Below, piece after piece: positions 41,290-49,705 of a stretch of 64,000 nt of DNA. The notes under the pieces were generated by a model. The model did not search any database. It was given only the letters and a program-made list of their open reading frames with translations, and was not told where the DNA came from. The position numbers were made by a program, and so were the translations under genes. The stretch comes from Spirochaetota bacterium (GTDB lineage Bacteria > Spirochaetota > Spirochaetia > Sphaerochaetales > Sphaerochaetaceae). The first letter of the stretch is position 1, and the number at the start of each line of letters is the position of its first letter. Where the stretch lies: positions 1-64,000 of the forward strand of contig JAEXDQ010000030.1 of assembly GCA_023401595.1 (NCBI GenBank), in the 5' to 3' direction.

Positions 41290-41732
41290 CGTTGTTGCTG
41301 TCGTTGTCGCTGCTCTGTGCACCCTTGTGGGCTGGCTCTTCGGTCGGCGCAAACCTGCCGGACCCGGCCTCGATGACGGACGCGCAGATACTGGACGAGA
41401 TATCAGCGATCTCAGAGAGGCTGCGGACGAGGCAGGAGAACTTGCTGGAGGAGCTGCCGAAGGCGCGGCTGACGCTACAGACGTCGCAGAGAACCTTGGA
41501 CGAGTCGGCTCTGAGGTTGGAGAAGCTGCAGCGCGACTTGACGGATGCATCGGCCAGCTTGAAGGCGCTCAGCCTGACAGTGACCGGCTCGACCAGCTCC
41601 TTGGAGAGCTTCGTGGACGACATGGAGAAGGAGAACCGGAAGCTGAGGATCCTTAACGGCGTACTGGTAGGGACGACCGTCGCGGTCGCGGTGACGGCCG
41701 TCGTATGCCTTTTCGTAGCCCCCGCCCGCTAG
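41271..41732 (+). CDS. Phage membrane protein with coiled coil, two hydrophobic ends
   Basis: The 153-residue protein starts at ATG 41271 after AAGGAGCGTGC. It has an N-terminal signal/anchor (LALLLSLSLLCAPLWA, residues 5-20), a long coiled coil (about 35-125) and a C-terminal membrane span (about 129-150). In the lysis cassette this suggests a spanin-like or holin-accessory protein. A second frame, beginning 2 nt later, encodes another protein with an N-terminal membrane span; see the next entry. A longer frame from 41190 lacks support. Confidence 0.7.
   Translation: MWRRTLALLLSLSLLCAPLWAGSSVGANLPDPASMTDAQILDEISAISERLRTRQENLLEELPKARLTLQTSQRTLDESALRLEKLQRDLTDASASLKALSLTVTGSTSSLESFVDDMEKENRKLRILNGVLVGTTVAVAVTAVVCLFVAPAR
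41273..41656 (+). CDS. Nested membrane protein in the second frame
   Basis: A GTG at 41273 opens a 127-residue frame lying almost wholly within the previous gene. It starts METNVSVVAVVVAALCTLVG (GTG read as Met), giving one hydrophobic span ending at WLFGRRK, then a Glu/Asp/Ala/Gly-rich helical region with heptad-like spacing. The N-terminus resembles small phage membrane proteins with a WLFGRRK edge. Both frames share one ribosome binding site. An overlapping lysis pair, like embedded Rz/Rz1, is possible; it may also be a chance frame in high-GC DNA. Confidence 0.4.
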   Translation: METNVSVVAVVVAALCTLVGWLFGRRKPAGPGLDDGRADTGRDISDLREAADEAGELAGGAAEGAADATDVAENLGRVGSEVGEAAARLDGCIGQLEGAQPDSDRLDQLLGELRGRHGEGEPEAEDP

Positions 41733-41739
41733 GGGCTAC

Positions 41740-41768
41740 GATTCCCACCCGCGCGGGCATGGCACACT
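41740..41768 (+). promoter_or_regulatory. Putative phage late promoter 2
   Basis: CTAC-GATTCC (41740-41745), 17-nt spacer, CACACT (41763-41768), upstream of the 41785 gene. It repeats the layout of promoter 1, including eleven identical bases CTACGATTCCC. Confidence 0.6.
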
Positions 41769-41784
41769 GTACGCAGGAGGCGGC

Positions 41785-42096
41785 ATGGAATTCCTCAGCA
41801 TCATAAACAGTCTCGGCCCGACGGCGGTGATCGTCCTGCTCATCGTCCTGGTCCTCATGCAGATGAAGAACCAGAGCAAGGAGATGTCCGGGATAGCGAA
41901 GCGCATCGACGCAACGGCGTCCAAGCAGGAAGAGAAGGACAAGGAGCAGGACGAGAAGATAGCGTTCCTGCAGCAGCACTATGTGACCAAGGAGGACCTG
42001 TTCCAGCAGTTCGGGGGCTGGCGGACCGAGCTGGGCAACGTGAACAAGCAGCTTTTGCACATAACGGAGCTGGTCGCCAAGGGGAGCAAGGAGTAG
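41785..42096 (+). CDS. DUF2730-like phage membrane protein
   Basis: The 103-residue protein has an N-terminal membrane span (PTAVIVLLIVLVLMQM, residues 12-27) and a coiled-coil tail. Size, topology and position before the gp26/gp27-like genes fit the gp25 (DUF2730) protein of Mu-like phages, whose role is unclear. The start follows GCAGGAGGCGGC. Confidence 0.65.
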   Translation: MEFLSIINSLGPTAVIVLLIVLVLMQMKNQSKEMSGIAKRIDATASKQEEKDKEQDEKIAFLQQHYVTKEDLFQQFGGWRTELGNVNKQLLHITELVAKGSKE

Positions 42097-42099
42097 AAG

Positions 42100-42402
42100 G
42101 TGGAACTGACAACGGAAAAGAAGAAGGAGCTGCGGGGGAACCTGCTGCAGTTCCTGTACACGATATACCCGCATCCCATCAGCAGGGAGGCGGTCTACGA
42201 GACGTTCTTCGAATATTGGGAGACGGACGACATCCTCAAGGCCCTCCAGTACCTGGTGGACAAGGGCTACATCGAGGAGGCCCGCCTGGGTTCGCCGTTC
42301 GGCAGCGCCTTCGCCAGGATCCACAACTACAAGCTGACCTCGAAGGGGCAGGACCTGTACGACCAGACCACCGAGGACAACGGTGTGTACGTGCGGAGGT
42401 AG
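42100..42402 (+). CDS. Winged-helix-like phage protein (Mu gp26 position)
   Basis: The 100-residue protein starts at GTG 42100, 3 nt after the preceding stop, with GGGAGCAAGGAG upstream. It has a PISREAVYETFFEYWETDDI segment and LQYLVDKGYIEE wing, typical of a small winged helix. It sits where Mu encodes gp26, next to the small terminase. A DNA-binding packaging role is plausible. Confidence 0.65.
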   Translation: MELTTEKKKELRGNLLQFLYTIYPHPISREAVYETFFEYWETDDILKALQYLVDKGYIEEARLGSPFGSAFARIHNYKLTSKGQDLYDQTTEDNGVYVRR

Positions 42403-42405
42403 CCC

Positions 42406-42930
42406 ATGGGAAGGAGGAGCAAGGCCGAGGAGCTGGGGGTGGAAGGGGAGATCGTACAGCTGCACGACCGGGACCTGCTGTCCCATTCGGAGATATCCGA
42501 CAAGCTGAAAGGCCGGGGCGCGGACCTGTCCAGGGAAGCCGTCAGGCGCAGCTACGTCGCCTCCCGTCGCAAGGCGGAGAAGTACAAGGTCGCCGCCGAG
42601 AGCGCCAGGACGGTGCTTGAGAGCGTCAAGGACGGGACCAACACCGACCTGGTGGAGGCGGGAAACAGCATCCTGGTGAACATGTTCTACGAGAAGATCC
42701 TGGACATGGAGGACATCGAGTTCGCAAAGCCGAAGGACTTCTTCGACTCCATGGCGAAGGTCAGCCACAACCAGGTGGAGCTGTCGAAGCACCGTCTGAA
42801 CTTCCAGAACGGCGTGGAACGGGCGAAGGCGAAGGTCTACGACGAACTGGCCGCCCAGCTCGCGGCCGACTATCCCGACCTGCTGGAGAAGCTGCAGGGG
42901 GCGATCATGAAGCTGGAGGTGAGGCCATGA
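42406..42930 (+). CDS. Small terminase-like protein (DUF3486, Mu gp27)
   Basis: The 174-residue protein begins MGRRSKAEELGVEGEIVQLH, the start typical of DUF3486 proteins of Mu-like phages, then an HTH (SHSEISDKLKGRGADLSREA) and a long helical C-terminus. In Mu this protein acts as the small terminase that recognises the phage end for headful packaging. It overlaps the large terminase start by 4 nt. Confidence 0.8.
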   Translation: MGRRSKAEELGVEGEIVQLHDRDLLSHSEISDKLKGRGADLSREAVRRSYVASRRKAEKYKVAAESARTVLESVKDGTNTDLVEAGNSILVNMFYEKILDMEDIEFAKPKDFFDSMAKVSHNQVELSKHRLNFQNGVERAKAKVYDELAAQLAADYPDLLEKLQGAIMKLEVRP

Positions 42931-44510
42931 ACAGGACCGCCTTGCAGGAGCTGATGGAACGCAACCACACCCTCGCCAACGCCGCGCAGGACGTCGTGTC
43001 GCGCGAGGCGCGTGAAACCAGGCTCGCCCGGGCGGAGACTGACTTCACGTTCTTCTGCGAGCATTATCTTCCTGACTACTTTTTCTGCAAACCGGCGGAA
43101 TACCAGAGGATACTCTATGACGTGATCCAGAGCCGCGAGCTGACCGAAGGGCAGGCCGTGCGGCTGCGGGAGATCGTGCCGCATGATTTCCGCTCTACGT
43201 TCAAGCCGACGAAGGGGATCAAGGGCGTCGTGGACGTGGAGCCCCGCCAGCACGGCAAGTCCACCCGCATGACGTTCGCGTTCCCCCTGTGGTGCCTGCT
43301 GTTCAGGAAGGCGCACTTCATCCTGATCGTCGGGGCGAGCAAGGACGACGCGGAACTCCAGATGGACAACGTTAGGCAGGCGGTCGAGAACAACGACAGG
43401 ATCCTGGAGGACTTCGGCCAGATGGCCGGGACGCCCTGGAACAAAGGATTCCTGAAGCTGTCCAACGGGACGGCGGCGATGGCCAAGGGCAAGGGCGGGT
43501 CGCTCCGCGGGCGCAGGAACCAGCAGTACCGGCCGGACCTGATCATCGTGGACGACACGCTCAAGGACGACGAGAGCGACAGCTCCGTGGCCCGCGACAA
43601 GGTGTGCCGGTGGTTCAACCGCACCATCCAGCCGCTGGGCACCGACGCCCTGATCGTCGTGGTCAACACGATCACCAACGAGGACGACCTGCCCAGCCGG
43701 CTGCTGGCCGACATCAAGGCCGACCGCAAGAAGAACTGGATCGGGCTGCGGTTCTCGGCGGAGATACCGGCGAAAAACGAAGAGCCGCACGGGACGCCGC
43801 TGTGGCCCGAGCGCTACAGCTGGGAAGAACTGAAGAGGATACAGGAGAACATCGGCTCGGTGGCCTACGCCATTGAGTTCCTGAGCCGCCCGCTGTCGGA
43901 CGAGGACCGCCTGTTCAAACGGGCGTGGATCAAGCGGGTGCGGGCCGAGGACGTCCCCGTCTCCCTGTCCATGTACGAGGGGGTGGACCCCGCCACAGGG
44001 GCGCACGACATGAGCGCGGTGGTGGACGTCGGCGTGGACAGGAAGACCGGGATCATCTACGTGGTCGGCAGCCACGGGAAAAAGGAGAGCCCGCAGACGT
44101 TCAAGGCGCGGCTTTTCCAGCGCTACCGGCAGTACCGGTACCGGCGGTGCTACATGGAGGCGGTGGCGTTCCAGACCGTGTTCAAGGACGAGATCGTCCG
44201 GGACGGGGCGAAGGAAGGTCTGCGCCTGCCGATACGGGGGGTGAACCCGGGGCGCGGGAGCAAGAGCCAGAGGCTGATGGCGCTCAGCCCGCTGGTGGAG
44301 AACCAGGTCATACAGTTCGGCCCCGGGAACGAGGACCTGATCGACCAGCTGGTCGGCTTCCCGGCCGCCGGCTACGACGACCTGTGCGACGCGCTGGACC
44401 TGGCGGTCAAGGCGAGCAGGAAAGGCGGGGGAGGGTCCTCCTCCTGGCTCGGGCGGACGGACGACCGGTGCGGGCGCGGACAGAACATCCGGAGGGTGCT
44501 GAACATATGA
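42927..44510 (+). CDS. Terminase large subunit
   Basis: The 527-residue packaging motor has an ATPase domain with Walker A-like EPRQHGKST (about residues 105-113) and Walker B DLIIVDD (about 205-211), then a nuclease domain with EGVDPATGAHDMSAVVDVGV from about residue 351 and a later DDLCDALDLAV near the C-terminus. It cuts host-flanking DNA during headful packaging of integrated copies in Mu-type phages. It overlaps the small terminase and portal genes by 4 nt each. Confidence 0.93.
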   Translation: MNRTALQELMERNHTLANAAQDVVSREARETRLARAETDFTFFCEHYLPDYFFCKPAEYQRILYDVIQSRELTEGQAVRLREIVPHDFRSTFKPTKGIKGVVDVEPRQHGKSTRMTFAFPLWCLLFRKAHFILIVGASKDDAELQMDNVRQAVENNDRILEDFGQMAGTPWNKGFLKLSNGTAAMAKGKGGSLRGRRNQQYRPDLIIVDDTLKDDESDSSVARDKVCRWFNRTIQPLGTDALIVVVNTITNEDDLPSRLLADIKADRKKNWIGLRFSAEIPAKNEEPHGTPLWPERYSWEELKRIQENIGSVAYAIEFLSRPLSDEDRLFKRAWIKRVRAEDVPVSLSMYEGVDPATGAHDMSAVVDVGVDRKTGIIYVVGSHGKKESPQTFKARLFQRYRQYRYRRCYMEAVAFQTVFKDEIVRDGAKEGLRLPIRGVNPGRGSKSQRLMALSPLVENQVIQFGPGNEDLIDQLVGFPAAGYDDLCDALDLAVKASRKGGGGSSSWLGRTDDRCGRGQNIRRVLNI

Positions 44511-45838
44511 TCGGGACATACCAACAGGAACGGGCGACCTCGCTGACCATGGAGCAGATCCAGGAGGCCATCGCCTGGAAGACGCTCCAGAACGCGGAGA
44601 TATCCAGGCTCCGGTCCTACTATCTCGGATTCAACGAGAAGATCATGAGGGGGGACCAGAAGCACAGGATCCCCGTCCCGCTGGGCAGGAAGCTGATCAA
44701 AAGCGTCCTGGGCTTCATGTTCAAGGAGGGCGCGATCTCCTATGTCTGGCCGGACGACGAGGAGGAGCTGCACCAGCGTTTCTGCGAGATCTACGACCGC
44801 AACGACGAGGAGACGGAGAACGTGCGCCTGGGGAGGGACCAGGCGCGGTACGGCCGGGCGTTCGAGGTCCTGTACGTGGACAACGACGACGCCCTCCCGC
44901 AGTTCTACCGGGTGCCCGTCACCCAGGTGGTGCCGGTCTACGACCTGGCGATCAAGCCGACGATGTGGGCGGCGATCAACTTCTACGCATGGAACGACAG
45001 ACAGACGCGCATAGAGGTCTACTACAGGGACCGCATCGAGCATTGGACGCGGGACGGCGACAGGCTGTCAAGGACGCGGACGGTCGCGCACCAGTTCGGG
45101 GAGGTCCCGGTCATCGACTACGCGAACAACGAGGACGGGATGGGGGACATCGAGTCGATCCTGTCCTTGATAGACGCGCACGACGAGATCCTCGCCAACG
45201 GCCTGGACGAGGACGGCAAGTACGCCGACGCCCTGCTGCTCCTGAAGAACCTGAGCCTCGACGAGGAGAAGCTGGACAAGATGATCCGCCTGCGGGTGAT
45301 CGAGATGGACGAGGACGGGGAGGCGTCGTACCTGACCAAGCAGGGGGCGTACGAGGGGCGGGAGGTGCTGCGCAAGGTGATCGAGGGGCTGGTCTACAGC
45401 ATGAGCGGCATCCCCAACCTCGACGACAAGGACGCCATGGCCCAGCAGAGCGGGGAGGCGCTCAAGTACCTGTACGCCACGTTCGAGGTGATGGTGGCGG
45501 GCGACAAGCAGAGCGGGTTCACCGACGGGCTGATGCGCCGCCTGCGCCTGGTCAACAACTTCCTGACCTGGCTCGGGCAGAGCAGGGCCAAGGTGGACAC
45601 GGTGCAGGTAAACTGGCAGCGGAACCTGCCGAGCGAGGGTACGGTCATCGTGGACAACGTGGTCAAGCTGTCCGGCATCACCAGCCGGAGGACCCAGCTG
45701 GAGCTGCTGCAGAAGGCGGACTACGTCAACGACGTCGAGGTCGAGGAACGGCGGCTGGCCGACGAGGCGGACGCCGCGGCCGCGGACCTGACCGTCGCGA
45801 CCGGCGTGGCGGACGGATATGGCGAACAGACTCTATGA
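44507..45838 (+). CDS. Portal protein (SPP1 gp6-like)
   Basis: The 443-residue portal forms the dodecameric DNA channel. It starts MIGTYQQERATSLTMEQIQE, has the SPP1-type core (SYYLGFNEKIMRG, NLDDKDAMAQQSGEALKY and LSGITSRRTQLEL) and a Glu/Asp-rich C-terminus. The ATG at 44507 overlaps the terminase stop; the frame is open further upstream but runs through the terminase gene. It overlaps the MuF gene by 20 nt. Confidence 0.92.
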   Translation: MIGTYQQERATSLTMEQIQEAIAWKTLQNAEISRLRSYYLGFNEKIMRGDQKHRIPVPLGRKLIKSVLGFMFKEGAISYVWPDDEEELHQRFCEIYDRNDEETENVRLGRDQARYGRAFEVLYVDNDDALPQFYRVPVTQVVPVYDLAIKPTMWAAINFYAWNDRQTRIEVYYRDRIEHWTRDGDRLSRTRTVAHQFGEVPVIDYANNEDGMGDIESILSLIDAHDEILANGLDEDGKYADALLLLKNLSLDEEKLDKMIRLRVIEMDEDGEASYLTKQGAYEGREVLRKVIEGLVYSMSGIPNLDDKDAMAQQSGEALKYLYATFEVMVAGDKQSGFTDGLMRRLRLVNNFLTWLGQSRAKVDTVQVNWQRNLPSEGTVIVDNVVKLSGITSRRTQLELLQKADYVNDVEVEERRLADEADAAAADLTVATGVADGYGEQTL

Positions 45839-46958
45839 CAGCCTCTACAGGGAGGCGCAGGCCGCCCTGGCGAAGACGCTCCAGGGTGAGGAGCGCCGGA
45901 TAATCAGGTACTACGGCACGGCCCTGGCCGAATGCCGCAAGAAGCTGGAGGCGATCTACAGGAAATACGGCAAGGACGGCAGGCTGACCAACGCCGACAT
46001 GAGCAAATACAACCGGCTCTCCACGTTGCAGGACGACATCTGTACGATCCTGGAGGAACAGCTGGTGAACGTCGACGCCATGACGAAGCGGCTGACCGGG
46101 GAACAGTACCAGGAGGCGTTCTACCGCCACGCCTACGCGATAGACCAGGCGGGCGGCATGGGCCTGTCGTGGGGGCAGATCCCGAAAGACGCCGTCAGGG
46201 CCGCCGTGGAATCCCCGCTGTCCAAGCTGGCGGGCAGCCGGGCGATGGCGATGTCCCGCAAGGGGACGGTGGACAAGGTGCGCGACGAGCTCGCCCTGGC
46301 GGTGATCCGGGGCGACTCCTACGAGAAGCTCGCGATGCGCATCAGCGACGTGCTGGGCGTCCGCGTCGAGGACGGGAACCGGACGCGGTATCTGGACAAG
46401 GGCGCGGCGTACCGGTCGATGGACGAGGAGCACGGCGGCTGGTTCGTCCCCTCGATAGGGTGGGTGTCCGGCCCCCTGCACTCGGGCGTGGCGAGGTTCG
46501 ACATCAACTGCCGGTGCCGGGTCGTGAGCGAGATCAGGGGCCTGCCTCCGGAGGAACGGCATACGAGGGGGGACGGGGTCAGGCCGTACTGCACGTATGA
46601 GCAGTGGAAAGCCAACAACAAGATCGGGGATGTCCATATCGGTCGCAGTGTGGGTGCCGCCGCGAAAAACTATCCAGTATTGATTTCTGGTAATGAACAT
46701 GGTAGATTAAAAGAAGGAACCAGCATAACCAAGATCAAACTTATCGCCGGAAAAGGCCATAAGAATGAAATACGCAACAGATTCAGGCTTGAAAGCGACT
46801 ATCACATCCCGGCTGACAAGTGGCAGAAGATGAGGGGTGATGGCTATGTGGAGCATAAAGGAAGCGTTATCCATGCTGAATTGCATTGGTATGAGGCTGA
46901 CGACGAAAGGGTTGAGATGAAGGTCAAGAGGACGTTTAACGATGAAGGCGAGATATAA
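45819..46958 (+). CDS. MuF-like minor head protein with C-terminal toxin-like domain
   Basis: The 379-residue protein has a GC-rich N-terminal head-morphogenesis part (about 1-265) with the MuF-type NCRC motif (RFDINCRCRVV, about residues 225-235). At about residue 270 composition drops sharply in GC and the sequence changes to a small basic domain (KIKLIAGKGHKNEIRNRFRL ... ADKWQKMRGDGYVEHKG ... HAELHWYEADDE). MuF proteins are known to carry exchangeable C-terminal toxins that enter cells with the DNA; this domain has that position and style. A small gene overlapping its end may encode the immunity protein. Confidence 0.85.
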   Translation: MANRLYDSLYREAQAALAKTLQGEERRIIRYYGTALAECRKKLEAIYRKYGKDGRLTNADMSKYNRLSTLQDDICTILEEQLVNVDAMTKRLTGEQYQEAFYRHAYAIDQAGGMGLSWGQIPKDAVRAAVESPLSKLAGSRAMAMSRKGTVDKVRDELALAVIRGDSYEKLAMRISDVLGVRVEDGNRTRYLDKGAAYRSMDEEHGGWFVPSIGWVSGPLHSGVARFDINCRCRVVSEIRGLPPEERHTRGDGVRPYCTYEQWKANNKIGDVHIGRSVGAAAKNYPVLISGNEHGRLKEGTSITKIKLIAGKGHKNEIRNRFRLESDYHIPADKWQKMRGDGYVEHKGSVIHAELHWYEADDERVEMKVKRTFNDEGEI

Positions 46959-47163
46959 AGGAAGGAGCAGCAACTTCGGACTGCTTGAAAATAAAGTGTA
47001 TGAGATTCTCGCCGTCGAGGCTGATGGCCTGTTCTATCGCGTGGTTGATGAGACAGGTGAAGACTACCTTTATTTTGCGGAAGACTTCGACATCATCGAC
47101 GGTACGTCGCCCCAGGAAACTTCCAGTGAGTCCCTCTTCCAGAGGAGAACCTTCCTGTCTTAA
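46942..47163 (+). CDS. Small protein downstream of MuF toxin, candidate immunity protein
   Basis: The 73-residue acidic protein overlaps the MuF gene by 17 nt and starts MKARYKGRSSNFGLLENKVY, then EILAVEADGLFYRVVDETGE and DYLYF. This beta-rich KARY-G...KVYEIL...RVVDETGEDYLY pattern recalls a widespread small family often found beside phage head genes in Firmicutes. The same A+T-rich composition as the toxin-like domain and a terminator right after it suggest the two were exchanged as one cassette. Confidence 0.7.
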   Translation: MKARYKGRSSNFGLLENKVYEILAVEADGLFYRVVDETGEDYLYFAEDFDIIDGTSPQETSSESLFQRRTFLS

Positions 47164-47190
47164 CCCCAACAAAATCTATTGACTGACAAG

Positions 47191-47212
47191 CCGCCCTCCG
47201 GGGCGGTTTTTT
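47191..47212 (+). terminator. Terminator after the MuF cassette
   Basis: CCGCCC-TCCG-GGGCGG followed by six T residues is a classic intrinsic terminator. It ends the packaging/MuF transcript; capsid genes restart from late promoter 3. Confidence 0.9.
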
Positions 47213-47387
47213 CATGCCCGTGCGAAAACGCCGCGTACGCCACGCGAGGACGCCCGTCTGTAAAATTCCACCACTTTCCCTCCAGACCCGTTTATTAAAC
47301 ACGGTTAAACACCTTTGGGACGAAACGCGGGCCCACGTGCGCCCGCCACATGGGCGTATTCCGCCTCCTCACCCCCGGAAACACTGC

Positions 47388-47416
47388 GAATCCCTCCGTC
47401 GCCGGTCTGCTACGCT
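47388..47416 (+). promoter_or_regulatory. Putative phage late promoter 3
   Basis: GAATCC (47388-47393), 17-nt spacer, TACGCT (47411-47416), 28 nt before the scaffold ATG and its AGGAGG site. It follows the terminator, so a promoter is needed here. Confidence 0.65.
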
Positions 47417-47444
47417 TGAGGCAAACCTTCCATAGGAGGAAGCC

Positions 47445-47969
47445 ATGAGACGGATTTTCACAAGAATCTTTTTCGCCGCCGATGACGGCGGTTCCGGCGG
47501 TACCGACGTACCCCCGGCCCCGGACCAGGACACGCAGGACGGGACCGCGGACAAGACCCGGCAGCTGGAGCAGCGGCTGGCCGAAGAGAAGCTGGCGAGG
47601 GAGGCCGCGGAGAAGAAGCTGGCGGACGAGGCCAAGGCGAAGATGACCGAGGACCAGCGCCGGCAGGCGGAGCTCGACGAAGCGCGCGCCGGTCTGCTCG
47701 CCGAGCACGAGGCGCTCCAGCTCAAGAGCGTAGGCATCGCGGAGGAGTACCTGCCGCTGGTGGCGGGGACGACCGCCGACGAGGTCAAGCGGAACGGAGC
47801 CCTGCTGGCGAAGCTGATCGATACCGTCCGGTCGGAGACCGAGGCGAAGGTCAAGAAGGAGGTCTCCCGCACCGGAGCGCCGGGCGGGAGACAGGAAAGC
47901 GACGGGGACGGAGGGGAGATGTCCAGCCGGGACTTCTTCAAGTCCATCCTTGACGGAGGAAAGAAATGA
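47445..47969 (+). CDS. Capsid scaffolding protein
   Basis: The 174-residue protein is acidic and mostly coiled coil (about residues 35-85, EEKLAREAAEKKLADEAKAK) with a short C-terminal helix ending FFKSILDGGKK, as in DUF4355-type scaffolds that shape the prohead and then leave. It overlaps the capsid start by 4 nt. A short N-terminal stretch (MRRIFTRIFFAADDGG) precedes the linker. Confidence 0.82.
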   Translation: MRRIFTRIFFAADDGGSGGTDVPPAPDQDTQDGTADKTRQLEQRLAEEKLAREAAEKKLADEAKAKMTEDQRRQAELDEARAGLLAEHEALQLKSVGIAEEYLPLVAGTTADEVKRNGALLAKLIDTVRSETEAKVKKEVSRTGAPGGRQESDGDGGEMSSRDFFKSILDGGKK

Positions 47970-48874
47970 GCCAGACGTTGAGAGAGATCGCCGCGGCCAA
48001 GGCGAACAAACAGCCGAAGCAGGTCGACTACCTGCTCAACAACTGCCCGTTGCTGGAGACGGTGCAGTACACGCCGAGCACCCACGGGCTCCAGCACGCA
48101 TACGAGGTCCTGAAGGCCGTCACCGGAGGAGCCTTCGTCGCCATCGACCAGCCGTTGCCGACCGCGGACGCCGAGGCGGAGCTCAAGTGGGCGCAGCTGG
48201 GCATCCTCGGCTTCACCATCGAGGCGGGGGTGGACAAGGTCAACCAGGTCACCAACGGCGGGAGCTTCGCCGACTACCTGGCGCTCAAGAGCCCGAAGAT
48301 CATGAGACGGACGAGCATGGACACCGAGACGGCCATCATCTACTCCCTGCTGCTGCCGTTCGCGCTCAAGCATTCCAAGGCCGTCAGCGCAGGCGGCAAG
48401 GGCTACAGCATGTTCGCGGTGAGGTGGTGCGAGGAGGAGTTCTGCGGGCTGTACGACGAGAACGGCTTCGGCCAAGGCGCGGTCCTCGAGACGCTGCCGC
48501 TCAGCGGCGGGAGCCCCTACAAGAACACGAAGGGGCAGACGGTGTACGGGGCGGACTTCAAGTCGTACCTCGGCTTCCTGTTCGAGAACCCCCAGTGCGT
48601 GGGGACCATCGCCAACATCGACGCGACCCACAAGCCGACGGCGACGATGGTCGACGACATGCTGGCCTCCGCGAGGGCGGGGGACGACGGGACCACGCTC
48701 ATCTTCGCCCATCCCAAGGCGCTGAACCTGCTGAGCGACATCAAGGGTTCGGCGATCCGCATGACGACCGGCGAGACGAACTACAGCCGGGCGCTCTCTT
48801 CCTGGAACCAGATCCCGATGATCGGTTCCTACAACTTCAAGGACGGCACCGAGGATACCGTCACCATCAGCTAG
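47966..48874 (+). CDS. Major capsid protein
   Basis: The 302-residue protein follows the scaffold with a 4-nt overlap and precedes the cement-like protein, the normal place of the major capsid protein. It has the expected size for an HK97-fold shell subunit and segments such as LQHAYEVLKAVTGG and TTLIFAHPKALNLLSDIKG (about residues 240-258), typical of siphovirus capsid C-domains. Fold assignment is from position and composition. Confidence 0.85.
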   Translation: MSQTLREIAAAKANKQPKQVDYLLNNCPLLETVQYTPSTHGLQHAYEVLKAVTGGAFVAIDQPLPTADAEAELKWAQLGILGFTIEAGVDKVNQVTNGGSFADYLALKSPKIMRRTSMDTETAIIYSLLLPFALKHSKAVSAGGKGYSMFAVRWCEEEFCGLYDENGFGQGAVLETLPLSGGSPYKNTKGQTVYGADFKSYLGFLFENPQCVGTIANIDATHKPTATMVDDMLASARAGDDGTTLIFAHPKALNLLSDIKGSAIRMTTGETNYSRALSSWNQIPMIGSYNFKDGTEDTVTIS

Positions 48875-48884
48875 GAGGCGGGAC

Positions 48885-49271
48885 ATGAAGATAGGCGACG
48901 ACCAGAGGGTCTACGGCGAGGACTATTTCGCCGACGCGGCGGTGCCGCAGAACACGACGGCCAGCGGCCAGGTCCTGTCCTTCGGTTCCGGGGGGCAGAA
49001 CTCATCCATCGCCGTCAAGGCGGTGGTGGCGGAGAAGGTGACGCTCACCAGCGGCAAGAAGCTGACCGTCAAGCTGAAGCACAGCGCGGACAAGTCGACG
49101 TGGAAGGACCTCCTGGTCAAGGAGTTCACGACCGACCAGGAGGCGGGCGAGGTGCTGATGTACCTGGTCCTGTCCCCTGACGTGGAGGCGTACACCCGCG
49201 TGGACCTCGTCACGGACGACGGCGCGGCGACGGGGAAGCTGGACGTCTACCCGGTCTATATCCCACGTTAA
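48885..49271 (+). CDS. Head decoration/cement-like protein (Bbp16 type)
   Basis: The 128-residue protein is beta-rich (VTLTSGKKLTVKLKHSADKS, then KDLLVKEFT) and resembles Bbp16-like capsid-associated proteins of podo- and siphophages. Such proteins stabilise the shell. It starts after AGGAGGCGGGAC, 10 nt after the capsid gene. Confidence 0.68.
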   Translation: MKIGDDQRVYGEDYFADAAVPQNTTASGQVLSFGSGGQNSSIAVKAVVAEKVTLTSGKKLTVKLKHSADKSTWKDLLVKEFTTDQEAGEVLMYLVLSPDVEAYTRVDLVTDDGAATGKLDVYPVYIPR

Positions 49272-49286
49272 GAAGCGTTTACCGGG

Positions 49287-49334
49287 CGTTCAAGCGCGGT
49301 CGGAACCGGAACGGCTCCGGCCGCCACTTGAACG
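49287..49334 (+). other. Long imperfect hairpin between head and connector genes
   Basis: CGTTCAAG (49287-49294) and CTTGAACG (49327-49334) form perfect outer arms around further GC-rich pairings (GCGG/CCGC). There is no T run. It lies in the 92-nt gap after the cement gene, so it may trim or attenuate the head transcript. Confidence 0.5.
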
Positions 49335-49363
49335 GCTGCGGAACCATCTGAGGAGCATCGGCT

Positions 49364-49705
49364 ATGGCGATCATCACATTGGAAAGGTTCAAGGGGCTGG
49401 CGGGCATCACCGGAAACGGCCAGGACATGCAGATCGAGGCGCTGATCCCCTGCGTCGAGAGCGACTACCTCCACATCCGCAACAGGGACTGGGAGACGGA
49501 CGGAGACGGGAACATCGTCTATCCGGTCAACTCCGAGATGACGGCCGCCGAGATGGTCAGCTACAAGCTGCTCACCCTGGGCGGGACCGTCGGGGCGACA
49601 GGGGAGACGGTGGGAAACTACAGCGTGTCGCTGACGGCGGACCTGATGTACGGCTACCCCAGGTCCATCGTGACCAAGATACGCCGGTACGGGAGGGCGC
49701 TGTGA
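49364..49705 (+). CDS. Head-tail connector protein
   Basis: The 113-residue protein (ITLERFKGLAGITGNGQDMQ ... LIPCVESDYLHIRNRDWE) fits the gp6/gp15-type connector that joins the portal to the neck. It overlaps the next gene by 4 nt. Assignment is by motif style, length and position. Confidence 0.75.
   Translation: MAIITLERFKGLAGITGNGQDMQIEALIPCVESDYLHIRNRDWETDGDGNIVYPVNSEMTAAEMVSYKLLTLGGTVGATGETVGNYSVSLTADLMYGYPRSIVTKIRRYGRAL

Noticed and set aside
45726..46700. Leftward frame of 324 codons over the MuF gene
   Set aside because: Antisense shadow in GC-rich DNA that ends where base composition changes; no support as a gene.
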